A stretch of 64,000 bases of DNA from Sepiola atlantica (GCA_963556195.1 OY744531.1:51540700-51604699), one strand, 5' to 3'. Positions 21,885 through 32,746 are shown, counted from the first letter of the stretch. Numbers and translations: made by a program. Notes: generated by a model from the letters alone, not told the origin.

Positions 21885-21960
21885 GTACAGAAAATCAGTA
21901 ATACATCAGTACCGTTGATTTCAAGCTCAGAAAGCGTTTACCTTCCGGCTATCTTCAGCT
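21885..21960 (-). ncRNA. Hammerhead-like site, family H
   Basis: The minus strand has CTGAAGA (N7=A), an extra T, AGC...GCT as a possible outer stem II with an inner stem GGAAG/CTTTC, then TTGAAA, a decayed stem III and GGTACTGATG. The 3' half matches 5405-5440, 33510-33552 and 62985-63045. A (CA)n(TA)n tract follows immediately. Stem I is poor, so activity is doubtful. Confidence 0.4.
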
Positions 21961-23150
21961 TTTGTTCTCATCTGGTAAAGAAAATGGGTAGTCTCGCATC
22001 AACTCTCGTTTGGATACGTTATTTGCTTTGAAGTGCTAAATTAGAATCGTCTAAATTTTATGTTAGGGAAAGATATGTGAGACTAAAAAGTTTAGTAAAG
22101 TTCGAAAAGGGGTGGTGGTAAAATATAACAGTAAAGATTTAAAAATTAAAATTTAAGAACATATTTAAAAAAATATATTTTAAAAAATATTCTTTTAAAA
22201 ATATTTATATAAGTCCTGTGAGTCAATGTTTAGTAGCAGCGTTGTTATCTGGGCCGTTATTTGTTTTTGAAGTGTTAAATTAGCTTCGTCTAGAATGTGA
22301 GGTTAAGAATTAAATTCACAAAAAACAAATATAAATTTAAAATTTAAATTCTAAAAATGTAATTAAGGGACTTGAATATGTTTTATCACTCAAACATAAA
22401 ATAAAAGTTTCAAACAATTAAAAATCTCCTTAGCTGGTTATCGCTTGTGATAAAACAATCTAAGGGAAGTAACTCTACAAGTCTTTTGTGATTCTGTTTT
22501 TTAATATTTAAAATTTGTATCTAAGGTATAATTTTAAATGCAAATTTAAATAGAGTATCATATTATTATGGAAATAATAATTAATGATGTATTGATCGTG
22601 ACTGATCAAGATTAAGAACAAGATTTGGGTCGTGGATTGATTTTGTTTAGGAGATTTTTAAATTTGCTGTTTTGTATCATGAAAAAGAGGGATTTCCCTC
22701 TTAATAACTGGAAACAAATTATCATATTTTCGTGATTTTAATTTTTGGTATAGGGATGGGCTGTATTAAAATATTAATGGGATGATGGTCGGAATAGAGC
22801 TTTCCGGGTTGAAGGCGCGAATATAAGGGTTGGTCTAATATTTTGTGGGGCTATTTTGAGGTTATGTATTTGTCAAGGAGAGTTATTATTGGTAGTCCGT
22901 TATGTGTACCCGTCAATCCAGTTTATAACAAGTGCCTGTCTCCTATGGACACATCCTTTAAAATGTCGTCCCTAACATTTAAACAGTGTGTACTTGAGTC
23001 AATAATGACCCTTAATATGTGATTTTTTTGCGTCACACAGAGGACATCTATTTATGGCTGGGGCGTATGATGGTATTCTCTCTATTACTTTCCATTTTTC
23101 TGTTTTAATAGTATACATTGCATTATTGGTCTGTCAATCACACAGTTTAA
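21961..23150. other. AT-rich stretch, nothing recognised
   Basis: Long runs of A/T with scattered TTTAAAATTT-type stretches; no open frame above background. Confidence 0.55.
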
Positions 23151-23154
23151 AAAC

Positions 23155-23690
23155 AAATCTAGTCAACGGTCATAAAGTCCATTGAAAGCATCTTCCGCTT
23201 ACTTCCGTAAGTTTTAAACACATTCTTTTGTATGTTTTTAAATTAAAATACACAACTTTGATAAAATTTTTATAAATGAAAAATTTTCATATACATTATT
23301 TAACCCTTAAATGCTTTTTAGTTCAAATATGACAAATTCCAACAAAATGCCTATTTAATATGATATTCAACGAACATGCGTTAAACTGCAACTTGTTTCA
23401 CATTTGCAACGAGCCTGTTGGCAAGTGTGAGTAGGTATTTGTATGATGTTGGTATTTGTATGATGTTGCATCAACATATTCGCGAAATAGGTAATCAGTA
23501 TCTTGGATGATAACATTTTTTTAAAACCAATATAAAAAATAAAGCATTTAAGGGTTGATTACATTATAAATCTACAATCTTTAAAATATAAAAACAATTG
23601 GGTTTAAACTAATGGAAGTAAGCGAAAATAACGGGCTAAAAGTCCATTAAATAATGGACTTTATGCCCGTTAACCACAAATCTTTTAAAC
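23155..23690. mobile_element. Foldback MITE candidate
   Basis: The left side (23155-23330) and the inverted right side (23540-23690) share blocks in mirror order: GTCATAAAGTCCATT, CGCTTACTTCC, AGTTTTAAAC and AACCCTTAAATGCTTT. The centre holds a 17-bp direct duplication, GGTATTTGTATGATGTT, twice (about 23431-23466). No coding sequence. Length and imperfect long arms fit an old foldback element; the end points are approximate. Confidence 0.6.
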
Positions 23691-24045
23691 AGTTGCCAAG
23701 AGGATTTATCGGAAAATAGAACTTCGCTAAGGAATTCTGGGCAATTGTTAAGAATAGGGCCCTATATTATTTTTCATAATAAATAATTTATTTGCACATT
23801 GTTCACGAATAAATATAAATATTGTAGAAGAGAAGTGATTTTCTTGTTGCTTCTTTGACAGAAACCCAATTAGATGGCTTTCAGAAAGGCCCCGTCGAGT
23901 AACAGACATCTTCCCGATTTTTGTTTAGCCATGTTAAAAAGAAAAATGTTTAAATTAATATAATGTTTAAAGTGTTTCGTCATTAAATTGACCAATTATT
24001 TGTTACAAAAATCTTACTGATCTTCCCTGGCTTCATTTTTCTGTG

Positions 24046-24717
24046 CTGATATCAAACATATACCAGTTTCGGCAGCGTTCGGGCATGTTACGTAAACACC
24101 CGAGAGATGCTGAGACGAATGTTGACAGACGATAACTTCAATACGTTGCTTAGTCATATTTTTCAGTTTTATTTTCAAGAAAAATAACAAATAACAAAAA
24201 AAACTAACAAAACATAGCGAAACAACTGCTAATAAATAATTCATTTTTAATTTTTTAACAAAATAATGCTAAACAATTGTTAATAAATACATTATTATTA
24301 TTATTTTTTTGCATTTCTTTTTGTATGAAGTCAACTGGTTAAAAAGTATTTTTTTGTGTTTCATAAACCTGAAAAATAATTTTTTGTGTGTTTTAGGGTT
24401 TTTTTTTGACATTTTCCTTTTTAATCAGTCGGGTTAGGGTTAGGGTTAAACAATGACTCGTCTATCTCAACCGTATGCCTTGGCCCTCCGATCTGACGAA
24501 GATTTCGTAACAAATGGGCTACGAAGACTCCCCTAAAAAATTCTTCCAATCGATCTGCGTATTCGGTGATCCAACGCCGCATTCCTTCCAGTTCGTCTGC
24601 CAGCTGACAGATGACAGCTGATTGGCTAATCGCTTTGGCATCTCTCGGGTGTTTACGTAACAGGCCCGAACGCTGGCGACACGGAGTTTCCGAAAACTAG
24701 TACATATTCAATATCAG
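24046..24717 (-). mobile_element. Merlin-type DNA transposon remnant with long inverted ends
   Basis: The ends 24046-24110 and 24638-24717 are inverted copies: GGCAGCGTTCGGGC, TGTTACGTAAACACCCGAGA and GATGC are shared, with a 13-bp insertion in the right arm. The 672-bp element is far shorter than an autonomous Merlin. It keeps only part of the transposase on the minus strand (24448-24630). GGGTTAGGGTTAGGGTTA at 24431-24448 interrupts the coding frame just after the EIDESLF motif. Confidence 0.7.
24448..24630 (-). pseudogene. Merlin/ISXO2-like transposase fragment
   Basis: One minus frame gives SPNTQIDWKNF, and a shifted frame gives VFVAHLLRNLRQIGGP followed by RHTVEIDESLF. IGGP(G)HTVEIDESLF is the hallmark around the first catalytic aspartate of Merlin transposases (ISXO2-like DDE domain). 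The RRKYNRGR block normally next is lost, replaced by a telomere-like hexamer run. One frameshift and truncation on both sides make it inactive. Confidence 0.8.
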
Positions 24718-25970
24718 TACCCAGTTTTCATTAAAACATAATATAGGACACTATGTTACTGTCTTCGTTAGTCGCTGTCATCTTTAACTGCGCAAGACGA
24801 GTGCGTCCGCCATCTTTGAATGTTTCACCACGTGATCTCAGCTCAGCTTAGCATCGTTGTAAATATGACATAACAAGGGATCACGGTTCAAGTGTTATTT
24901 ATCCCAGGCTAGGACATATCTTTCGTGAACCGTAAACCAGATCGCCATTAATATGTACCACCAGGCTGGAGGGTTAGTGGCTTACGGACACTCGAAACGT
25001 CCATCTGTTTCAAGGCTAGTAAGGGAAAGACACCGCTAGAGCTCTCGCTTTTCGCCCGTTACGTAACAGTAACACGAGACTTACTCTCCCTCGTCCTTTA
25101 ATATGAACATCACTTACCTATAAGTTATCAAATTTAACCATAACTAATATATTCTAAGATGGATCGATTTAATACTACACATCATTACCCCAATACAACG
25201 CCAACAAAACAAATACAAAATATATCAATCTCAATTTTACAGTCGCTAGCCACGATATACCCAAAACAAGCACAGTTGAATATACCTCGAGTTTCGTCGC
25301 CCCTATCTTTGGCCGCATAATGACATGATTTCGCTATCAAATGCAAATAGTATATATTGGTGTCGGTCTCCGAGTGACATTTTATCCGTCAACACCGACA
25401 TAAAATTATCTTGGAATCGCTAACAGAGCCCCTTTTCGAAACAAAGGGTTAAATCGCATTATTATGCCCATTCCAGTTTCTACACATTTGTTAATCAAGT
25501 ATCCCATAATATATTTTTGGATTACCCATTTAAGACACTTTGAACCAGCAGCCGCTCTTCGCTCACATTAAAATCTAAACAAAAAGCAATCAACCACAAC
25601 AGCAAAACAAATAAAATATTTTAAAGACGTCTGATCGATATTTTATTTTGATTAGTCATAAAAACGAAAGGCAGAGAAACGTTGACCTCATACACAAAAG
25701 TCCTTTTACTGTCACTCATAACACCGGCAACCAATTTAATAACAGAGAATATTCAGAAATACACCGGTAGTAAGTCATATTTCAAGTGCTTTCATAACCT
25801 ATTAGTTTCCCTTCTCTTTTTTGTTAAATAGTTGACCTATATTCGACTGTAGAGAGAAGGAGAGAGAGGGGGGAGAAAGTAAAGATAGAGAGGGAAAGAG
25901 GAAAGAAAGAACTTTAGCTAAAATATCCACAGTTGTTCTTATTGTTATAGTTAAGATCATCGCCATTTCT
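24718..25970. other. Stretch without recognised features
   Basis: Mixed composition, no long open frame; a GA-rich patch lies at 25850-25910. Confidence 0.55.
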
Positions 25971-25977
25971 TAGTATC

Positions 25978-26060
25978 CCTGGTGGCTCAGGTTAACGCGC
26001 CGTACTTACAGAGACAGAGGTTTGAGTTCGAATTTCATCTGGGGCATTAGTATTTCTACT
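25978..26060 (+). mobile_element. tRNA-derived SINE head
   Basis: GGTGGCTCAGGTTAACGC (A box) and, about 40 bp on, TTTGAGTTCGAATTTC (B box) give a tRNA-like polymerase III promoter. The 3' body, if any, is not defined. It differs from the SINEs at 13205-13366 and 54058-54127. Confidence 0.6.
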
Positions 26061-26169
26061 CTGATATTAGCCCAGTATGAACTTAAACATTTCAAATTAC
26101 AATATAAGCAAGTTGTTTAGATTTACTTTAATTTTTCTCGTAATCTACTAAATTGACGGAAATTAGAAC

Positions 26170-26190
26170 CCCGGGTAACCCCGGGTAGCT
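26170..26190. repeat. Short CCGGG hairpin motif
   Basis: CCCCGGGTAACCCCGGGTAG, third example of the motif seen at 18484 and 20299, 110 bp before the coding region at 26282. Confidence 0.45.
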
Positions 26191-26281
26191 TTGCTATTAT
26201 ATTATATGTTTAACCTATAACGTATTTCTTTCTTTTCTTTATTCATGGCTCAAGCAACCAGGGTGCAGATATTCAGAGTTG

Positions 26282-27673
26282 ATGTTACCTCCATTGAACA
26301 CTGGAGACACCACGACATTGATGAAGAGTCATCTAGATTTGAACATGTCGAGAAATGGGTTTCCAGTTAATGGCGCACCTGTTTACCAGTGGAGTTGGCT
26401 GCGGAACTCGCGAAACCCTAGGTGGAAGCGATCACTAGTAGGATTGCCTCCCCTTGCCGTTACAACGGGTAAAAACGACTCGGTCAATGTCAGACAGTGT
26501 TCGCCGTCAGTTGTAGATAGCGACTCAGTATCGAAGAGCAATCGTCCGCAAACACCCGCGATTATCTCACCGGACGCTGAAGAAACAAAGGTAGATGTAA
26601 CACCGAATGGAATTAGTAGCAATGTTGAAGGACAAGACATCGAGGAGACAGAAGCAGGAAGTGATGTGTCTGAAATCAAGCGAAGACAACTGGTGGTAGT
26701 TATTCCTTATAGTCCATACGATTCAGACTTTAATGAAAGTGAAGAGAATGTTGATGGAGACAACCTCACGTTAAATCAAAACAATATGAACAGACATAAA
26801 AAGCAGGCATTAAAACATGAATGTCATCAGAAAGAGAAAATAGATAAAAGACCAGTCCAAAAGAGAAAAAATAACAATTTCCAAACGGGCTATAATAAAC
26901 AACTTGAAAAATCACGGTTGCCATTAAAATCCGGCGTGGACAACGAGATCCGAAAGTCCGCTTTGCGCATGCGCGTTCTTATCAGGAAGACGATAGCCTC
27001 CACAGAAGCCAGAATTAAAGAATGCCGCTCTAGAAACGAGGGATATTCTCCAGAAGATGAAAATAAAAACAAGAACTCAATGGTTGATTTTTCTGACAAC
27101 GTACGAGTACAGTGGCAAAGAGAGTTAAGAGAAATTCTAAACACATCGCCAAATTACGTACGGACACGAGATTCTACGAGAGTTAAGGAGAAAAAGAATT
27201 CAGGGTCACATAAAATGGCGACTATTCTACCTGTAAGTACTTCGAATGATAATTTATTCCCGCTTCAAGATAAACGTAAAAAATCTATAAATGTACTTAC
27301 GAAACCATCCAAGCAAACTGAGCTATCTTCGAAACGGTCGCAAATTAGTTCTAATTCGGCATTTACTGGCCCGGTTGCTCCGGGTCAGGAAACTGATACA
27401 TTTGCCCGCCGGAAACAGAATCCAACAGCAACGTTGGATTTCTGTAGAACAAAAAGGACTAGAAAACTACGAGATGTTTGTGGACGTCGTGAGAACAGTT
27501 CTGGCGATTCCTTTGATTCTAATTTTTTCTGGAATCTTCTGGAAGCATCTAAGAGACAAACTGGCATCGAAGTTAAACACGACTCAAATAATTCAATAAA
27601 AGGTTCGGAATGTTGGACGATACACTCACCGATGTATAAAAACACGTTTGTTTACAAAAAAAAATTGACATGA
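26282..27673 (+). CDS. Uncharacterised protein, probable 3' exon of a host gene
   Basis: 463 codons from the first ATG, by far the longest frame in the window not made of simple repeats or transposon domains. The frame stays open upstream through the pyrimidine-rich TTTCTTTCTTTTCTTTATTC and several AG sites (for example the CAG at 26260-26261 and at 26274-26276), so it may be spliced in and the true start may lie earlier. AATAAA overlaps the stop (27673-27678). The protein is hydrophilic, rich in S, N, K, R and E, without membrane segments, and looks disordered. Basic clusters (RPVQKRKNN; RTKRTRKLRDVCGRR) could be nuclear signals. A better-ordered helix may lie around VQWQRELREILN. No domain recognised. 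It could also be an old domesticated or transposon ORF. Confidence 0.6.
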   Translation: MLPPLNTGDTTTLMKSHLDLNMSRNGFPVNGAPVYQWSWLRNSRNPRWKRSLVGLPPLAVTTGKNDSVNVRQCSPSVVDSDSVSKSNRPQTPAIISPDAEETKVDVTPNGISSNVEGQDIEETEAGSDVSEIKRRQLVVVIPYSPYDSDFNESEENVDGDNLTLNQNNMNRHKKQALKHECHQKEKIDKRPVQKRKNNNFQTGYNKQLEKSRLPLKSGVDNEIRKSALRMRVLIRKTIASTEARIKECRSRNEGYSPEDENKNKNSMVDFSDNVRVQWQRELREILNTSPNYVRTRDSTRVKEKKNSGSHKMATILPVSTSNDNLFPLQDKRKKSINVLTKPSKQTELSSKRSQISSNSAFTGPVAPGQETDTFARRKQNPTATLDFCRTKRTRKLRDVCGRRENSSGDSFDSNFFWNLLEASKRQTGIEVKHDSNNSIKGSECWTIHSPMYKNTFVYKKKLT

Positions 27674-27717
27674 ATAAATATAAAGAAAGTTACAAAAAGT
27701 AATATTTCAATTTTTAG

Positions 27718-27818
27718 GACTTTTTTCTTCACTTTGATTGTTGCCTTCGTCACAACATTTCAGCCGTTGTACACCCCGGCCTTCTTCAAGTGTTTGATTG
27801 TCGTGTTTAATAACGTGA
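27718..27818 (+). pseudogene. Duplicated exon-like unit, copy 1, 5' part
   Basis: Begins after TTTTTAG, a good splice acceptor. The frame reads TFFFTLIVAFVTTFQP, a hydrophobic, membrane-like stretch, then YTPAFFKCLIVVFNN. It is cut at AACGTGA (27812-27818) by the 5S-SINE S3; the remainder continues at 28081. Copy 2 at 28405-28666 shows the uninterrupted form. Confidence 0.6.
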
Positions 27819-28073
27819 GACAAAAAAAAAAAAAAAACGAAACGAAACGAAACGAAGCGGCATTCACCGAAGGCGGGTTAAGGCGGCATCCTCCGAAGAA
27901 GAAAGTTTCTAGGGAATATTAAATCCACAAGAGATCACCAATCGGATATACATCTCGGTCAGATGAGATGACAACGTTACATTTTGAAGTTCTTGCATGG
28001 AGCTCTCGGTGTCCTCCCACATACAGCGCCTGCTATTCCAAAATGGTCACCCAGCTTCAAGAATCAGTGTGTC
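27819..28073 (-). mobile_element. 5S-headed SINE copy S3 with target-site duplication
   Basis: On the minus strand it starts GTTGACACAC and has a shortened 5S-like head (GGGTGACCATTTTGGAATAG, AGGCGCTGTATGTGG). It shares the body of S2 (TAACGTTGTCATCTC, GGTGAATGC) and ends in TTCG repeats and a T-run. It is bounded by AACGTGA at 27812-27818 and again at 28074-28080, a 7-bp target duplication. The pre-insertion site is visible in the second exon copy, so this is direct evidence of retroposition. Confidence 0.85.
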
Positions 28074-28080
28074 AACGTGA

Positions 28081-28290
28081 TTATGCCATGATTTGTGAAT
28101 TTCCAAATGAACCGTTTATTTAACCAGACTGGGTTAAGACTGCTCTCATTCCGCGTACGATATCCGTGAATTAAATAAAGAGTTGATCGAAATTTACAGA
28201 ATGACAAACAACACCGGAATATGGTCGGGGAGTACAGTTGTAAGAATGGCACCAACCAAGATTAGGAAAACAGTTCTAAATATTGTATAT
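28081..28290 (+). pseudogene. Duplicated exon-like unit, copy 1, 3' part
   Basis: Continues copy 1 after the SINE: AATTTCCAA, then AAGACTGCTCTCATTCCGCG (VKTALIPR), then TCCGTGAATTA, as in copy 2, but with several stops (after PFI and after SVN). It is therefore dead. Confidence 0.6.
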
Positions 28291-28404
28291 ACTAATACCC
28301 CATCTAAACATATCGTAAAGATAAACAAACACAAAAATAAAACAAACAACAGAACAAAAAAAGAAACTATAAACAAATAAAACAAATAGATATATACATT
28401 TTAG

Positions 28405-28666
28405 GACTGTTTTCTTCACTTTGCTCGTTGCAATTTTCACAACTTTTCAGCCGTTCTACTCCCCGGCCTTCTTCGAGTGCTATTTTGTCGTCTTCGATAA
28501 CGTGGGAATTTCCAAGTGGATCCGTTATTTAATCAACTGGACGAAGACTGCTCTCATTCCGCGTAGGATGTCCGTGAATTATATAAAGTTTATTTTTCAA
28601 ACTGCACGGAATGTTTCCGACTACGACAAACAGCATCGGAAGAAGGCTGAGGAGTACAATTGCTGA
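28405..28666 (+). other. Duplicated exon-like unit, copy 2 (87 codons open)
   Basis: After an ATTTTAG acceptor the frame reads TVFFTLLVAIFTTFQPFYSP, then FFECYFVVFDNV, KWIRYLINWTKTALIPRR, YIKFIFQTARNVSDYDKQHR and KKAEEYNC before a TGA. The first part is hydrophobic like a transmembrane helix; the rest is basic. It duplicates 27718-28290, 690 bp upstream, in the same orientation. It may be the last exon of a gene or a decayed mobile unit; protein family not recognised. Confidence 0.45.
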
Positions 28667-28739
28667 AAAGGTGTGAAAATGGCACAGACCAGGATTAAGA
28701 AAGCAGTACTTAATAATGTATATAATAATCACTCATCTA

Positions 28740-29239
28740 AAAGAATTTTTTTTAAATAACACAAAAAAAAGAAAAAAGAAACGATGAACAAATGAAAGAA
28801 ATATACACACGTATATTATGTATTATTTCTTAATTATTTTCATTTCATTTATTTATTATTTTATTTTTATTTATTTTTCGACTTTGTTCATTATGTATTT
28901 AAATATTTTAATTTACTGTGTCCTATATATTTTCATTACTATTATCATTATTGATCTTACAAATGAAGTAGAGTGAAATTCTATGATAACAGATATTGTT
29001 TCCCATATTGACTGGATGTATGTGTTTTTATATAATACTAAAATTCGATGTTTTTTTGCTTGACTTCTATAAGTGATGTTATAAGGAGCGGTGATGAAGA
29101 GACCATTTTTGGAATCATCTAAAGTCTGATGCAAAATAACATTTTCCAAATTGTTTGAGAAACGGTCGTACGCCAAATATTCGTTGTGTTTTAATTCTTG
29201 AAACTGATATAAATAATGTCCTAATTTTCCTTATCTCAA

Positions 29240-29240
<1 letters not shown>
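28740..29240. other. AT-rich stretch, nothing certain
   Basis: Possibly contains the decayed N-terminal part of the PLE that follows (29150-29240), but no firm motif. Confidence 0.45.

Positions 29241-29246
<6 letters not shown>

Positions 29247-29296
<50 letters not shown>
29247..29296. repeat. (TA)n tract at the left end of PLE-A
   Basis: 50 bp of TA, read as (YI)n in the PLE frame. Confidence 0.95.
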
Positions 29297-29298
<2 letters not shown>

Positions 29299-30535
29299 TT
29301 CACTTTTGCTGAATATATACGCAATTGGCCTTTTTCTGCTGAAAATAAGTTTATGTGTTCTTTCGACATCAGCAGTTTATTTACATGCGTTCCCTTACAA
29401 GAAACCATCGATATTTGTGCTGATGTACTATATCGTGGTTTCTCAGTTGGTCCTACTATCTCTGAGGAGGTCTTCGTAGAACTGATGCGGTTTGCTACCA
29501 TGTCTGTCGAATTTAGTTTTGATGATGTCATGTATCAGCAAATCGACGGCATTTCTATGGGGTCACCCCTTGGTCCTGCGTTGGCCAATATCTTCGCAGG
29601 TTTTCACGAGCATAATCTTTTGCCCCGTATCAATAAACCACTTATTATTTCCGATACGTAGATGATACATTTTGAGTGTTTAACAAGGAGTCAGATTTTA
29701 TATTATTCCTTAATGCACTCAATCAATTACACCCAGCCTTACAGTTCACTTGTGAGAGTGAACACAACTCTACCCTTCATTTTCTGGATGTACTAGTGCA
29801 TAAATCTGATTCAGTGTTTCTTACATCGGTTTGCCGCAAACCTATATTTACTGGTTTATATTGTCACTGAGACTCTTTTTGTCCCATACAAAGAAAAATA
29901 CATCTGATTTAATGTTTGGCTCATCGTGCCTTAAAGATTTACTCTGAATCCCTGATTGATTCGGAGATTAAATTTATCAAAGAGGTGCTCGTTGATAATG
30001 GTTACCCTCTCGATATTGTTAATTCTAATATCGTTACTAAGATCACTCATTTTTATAAGCCTAAACTTTTTGGTCCTCCAAAATGTCCGGCGTACCTCAG
30101 ATTACCTTGGTTGGGTAATATTAGCATACAATTTGCTAACCAAATTTCTGTAGCTGTGCGTCGGTGTTACCAGGCATCTAATCCTAGAATTGTTTTTTCT
30201 GCTCGAACTTTGCTCAAATCTATTCATAAGGATGTTCTCCCACCCCAACATATCAGTAATATTATTTATCAATTTAAATGTCGGTGCGATGCCGTATACG
30301 TGGGAAGAACAGTGCAAAGGTTTGAATCCAGAATAAAACACCCCCCCCCTGCAATACGCCGGGGCCGACTAAATAATTTAAATAATTTAGTCAACACATC
30401 CGGGTCAGCTATTGCTGACCATCTTATAAATAGCGCCGAATGTGCGTCGACTTACACCAGTGACTGGTTTTCTGTCATAAGTAGATCACATTCTTTATGC
30501 CAGCTCAAAGTCCTGGAAGCTATATAAAGTTAGTC
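29297..30535 (+). pseudogene. PLE-A: Penelope-like element, RT and GIY-YIG regions
   Basis: Penelope-like retroelement polyprotein with few breaks. 29370-29400 reads FDISSLFTCVPL (RT motif A region). 29545-29620 reads DGISMGSPLGPALANIF. 29650-29665 reads YVDDTF, the catalytic box, with one frame change and a stop after it. 29676-29866 holds LHFLDVLVH. After another break, 29916-30527 holds the thumb and linker (CPAYLRLPWLG) and the endonuclease start YQFKCRCDAVYVGRTVQ, the GIY-YIG motif in its PLE form, then FESRIKH and LKVLEAI near the end. PLEs use the GIY-YIG nuclease to nick the target and the RT to copy in. At least three frame disruptions make this copy inactive. Confidence 0.9.
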
Positions 30536-30680
30536 AAACCCTCCCTTTGTAAACAAAAGGAGTGGCTTTTAGGACTCAATGTAATGAACTTGTAACCCTC
30601 CCCCCCATTTTTTTCTCCTAAACTTGTCACTGGTTTTCATTCGACTTTTAAAAGTTTTTAGTCGTATTGAATTATTTCCA

Positions 30681-30725
30681 CGTAGATACTCTGATGAGTG
30701 TGGACGAAAGCCGGCTCAGTTTATT
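30681..30725 (+). ncRNA. Hammerhead ribozyme motif at the 3' end of PLE-A
   Basis: CTGATGA at 30691-30697, a two-pair stem II (GT/AC, loop GTGG), GAAA at 30706-30709, palindromic stem III AGCCGGCT and cleavage after C30717. Stem I starts ACT/AGT. It lies about 150 bp after the GIY-YIG stop, where PLEs are known to carry hammerheads in their terminal repeats. Short palindromic stem III types usually need a dimer to be active. Confidence 0.75.
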
Positions 30726-30845
30726 CATGAATTTAAAAAAATTATTTCCTCTCGTTTTTATACTTTTTCAATTTTATTCCACGTCAAAAAATGTCACAAA
30801 CGTCTGTTTTCCTTGCTGTAATTAAATTTTGTACCACAAAAAATT

Positions 30846-30848
<3 letters not shown>
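30718..30848 (+). pseudogene. Start of a second PLE-A unit (N-terminal leader fragment)
   Basis: After the hammerhead the frame reads FIHEFKKIISSRFY, then [12 protein letters not shown], and runs into (TA)n. This resembles the segment after the hammerheads at 39057-39195 and 48903-49080 (F-x3-C then LPKY before (TA)n) and so probably is a PLE N-terminal piece. Confidence 0.4.
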
Positions 30849-31093
<245 letters not shown>

Positions 31094-31455
31094 ACACATA
31101 TACCAAAAGAAAGGAAAACACAAACAACCAAACATAAAGAAAACAAAACATGAATTTATGACTGGAAAATGTCTTTACCGATACACCTGGAAAACCTTTT
31201 TACAAAACTGAAAAGTGACAGACTACAGACAGACAAGGCCTCTTATAGACATGCTTGATGGAACTAATGATGCGCATATTCAATCTGCGCGTTTAGCGAT
31301 GAAAATGCTATCCCAAGCTGAGAATTTTAAATCTTTTTGTAAGAGTGCAAGTAGTGGTCTCCTTTGGATCGGTTGCTCTCGACATTTGTTGGTAAAATTC
31401 TGTTTCTCGTGGCAGAATTTCAAGATCCCTAGTTGACCACATATAGCGAGCCAGG

Positions 31456-31745
31456 TTTATTTACCTCCCAGCAGGAGGTTAGACACAAGGTCAAAGTATT
31501 TTTTATTTCCCTACTCTCAAGGAGGCGAGACACAAGGTCAGGTGTGGTAAGCGAGTGCACTAGGATTAGCGCGCCGTGGCCTACAAAAATGCCTGAGTAG
31601 CCGCCTCAGGCGATTATCAATAAGCTAACCTCTTCTCAAAGAGAAGGTAAAACCTGGGAGGGTGGAACTTCTGAGACTGAACAGGACCATACCTCACTGT
31701 CGGACTGATGTCGAGGACGAATCCATAACCCCCTGTGCCAGGGAG
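31456..31745 (-). mobile_element. U2-headed SINE family, headless copy with doubled tail
   Basis: Minus strand holds the SINE body (AGAAGTTCCACCCTCCCAGG, CTTTGAGAAGAGG, TGAGGCGGC) and two tails in tandem, each like GACCTTGTGTC...CTCC (31456-31490 and about 31500-31535). The U2-like head is absent. Confidence 0.7.
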
Positions 31746-32746
31746 GCGTAAAAGTTTGGCACGTGTGATTTTGAATTATACATTTCTCTTCGTTTTACAA
31801 TTGTTTAATCAATAGTATAGTCATTATGCTTGTCTATTTGTAGTTTACAGTGTGTTTAGTTGCTACATATGGAGAAAAAAGACAGAAGTCCATAGGCAAT
31901 GAGATTAAGCATCTGTGGATAATTAGAACACCTTTTGTTCCTCACTGGCTGGTACACTGTTTCCTGAATAATTAAAGCTAACATAAACTTCATTTTCTGT
32001 TTTCTACCATCACGTAAACTGATTCGGTTATTTATAATTCTGTTTATAAAAAGAAATTGCATTTTACCGAGACTAAATACATGCGGTGCTATTGCCCAAT
32101 GCGCAATGCTTGCCATTCATATGTAAAAAAATAATAGCAACATTTTTTTCATTGTTTTAACAGTATTTTATCGTAAAACGTAAAATAATATATATAAAAT
32201 ATATAAAACACTCCAATTAGAAAAAAATAGTATACAGAAAACAAGAAATTTAGATGTTTCTGAATTTAAAAATAATTATTGGTTACTTAAAATTAATCAC
32301 AAATCTACAAATGAAGCAACATTATAACAATGAAATTTGTACATTCGTAGATAAAAGGGTAAGTCTTTAAAATCGAATTGTGTAAATATGTAATTGATGT
32401 TGTTATTAATATCATGAGACAATTTGATTGTAGCTTTAATATTTATCAATTGAATAGATTCAATGTATTTCATGATTTTGAACTTATTTATTTTTCTAGT
32501 ATTGTTTGCTCATTTTTGCTATACTGGTTTTGTAAGGTTTAATAATGTGCAAGACGTCTTATTTACAAAACTTTCACTGTGGTCTTTGAATGCAGTACAT
32601 GTTTCTTGTTTAGCTATACACTTATCTTATATACATTTAGTTAGGATGATATTAATTTTTCTTTTTCATTCAGAGGTGATTTCCCTTCATCGTTTGTCTT
32701 CTTATACATTTTTATTATCGACTTTGTAAATTATTCTCTCTCCTCT

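Noticed and set aside
24431..24448. Telomere or interstitial telomeric array
   Set aside because: Only three hexamers, too short for a telomere; reported instead as a possible repair scar.
28645..28680. Hammerhead at GCTGAGGAGTACAATTGC
   Set aside because: The core match sits within a coding-like frame, stem II does not pair, and the homologous unit at about 28215 lacks CTGA.
32463..32729. Small membrane protein
   Set aside because: T-rich AT-biased DNA gives hydrophobic residues by chance; no homology or context.
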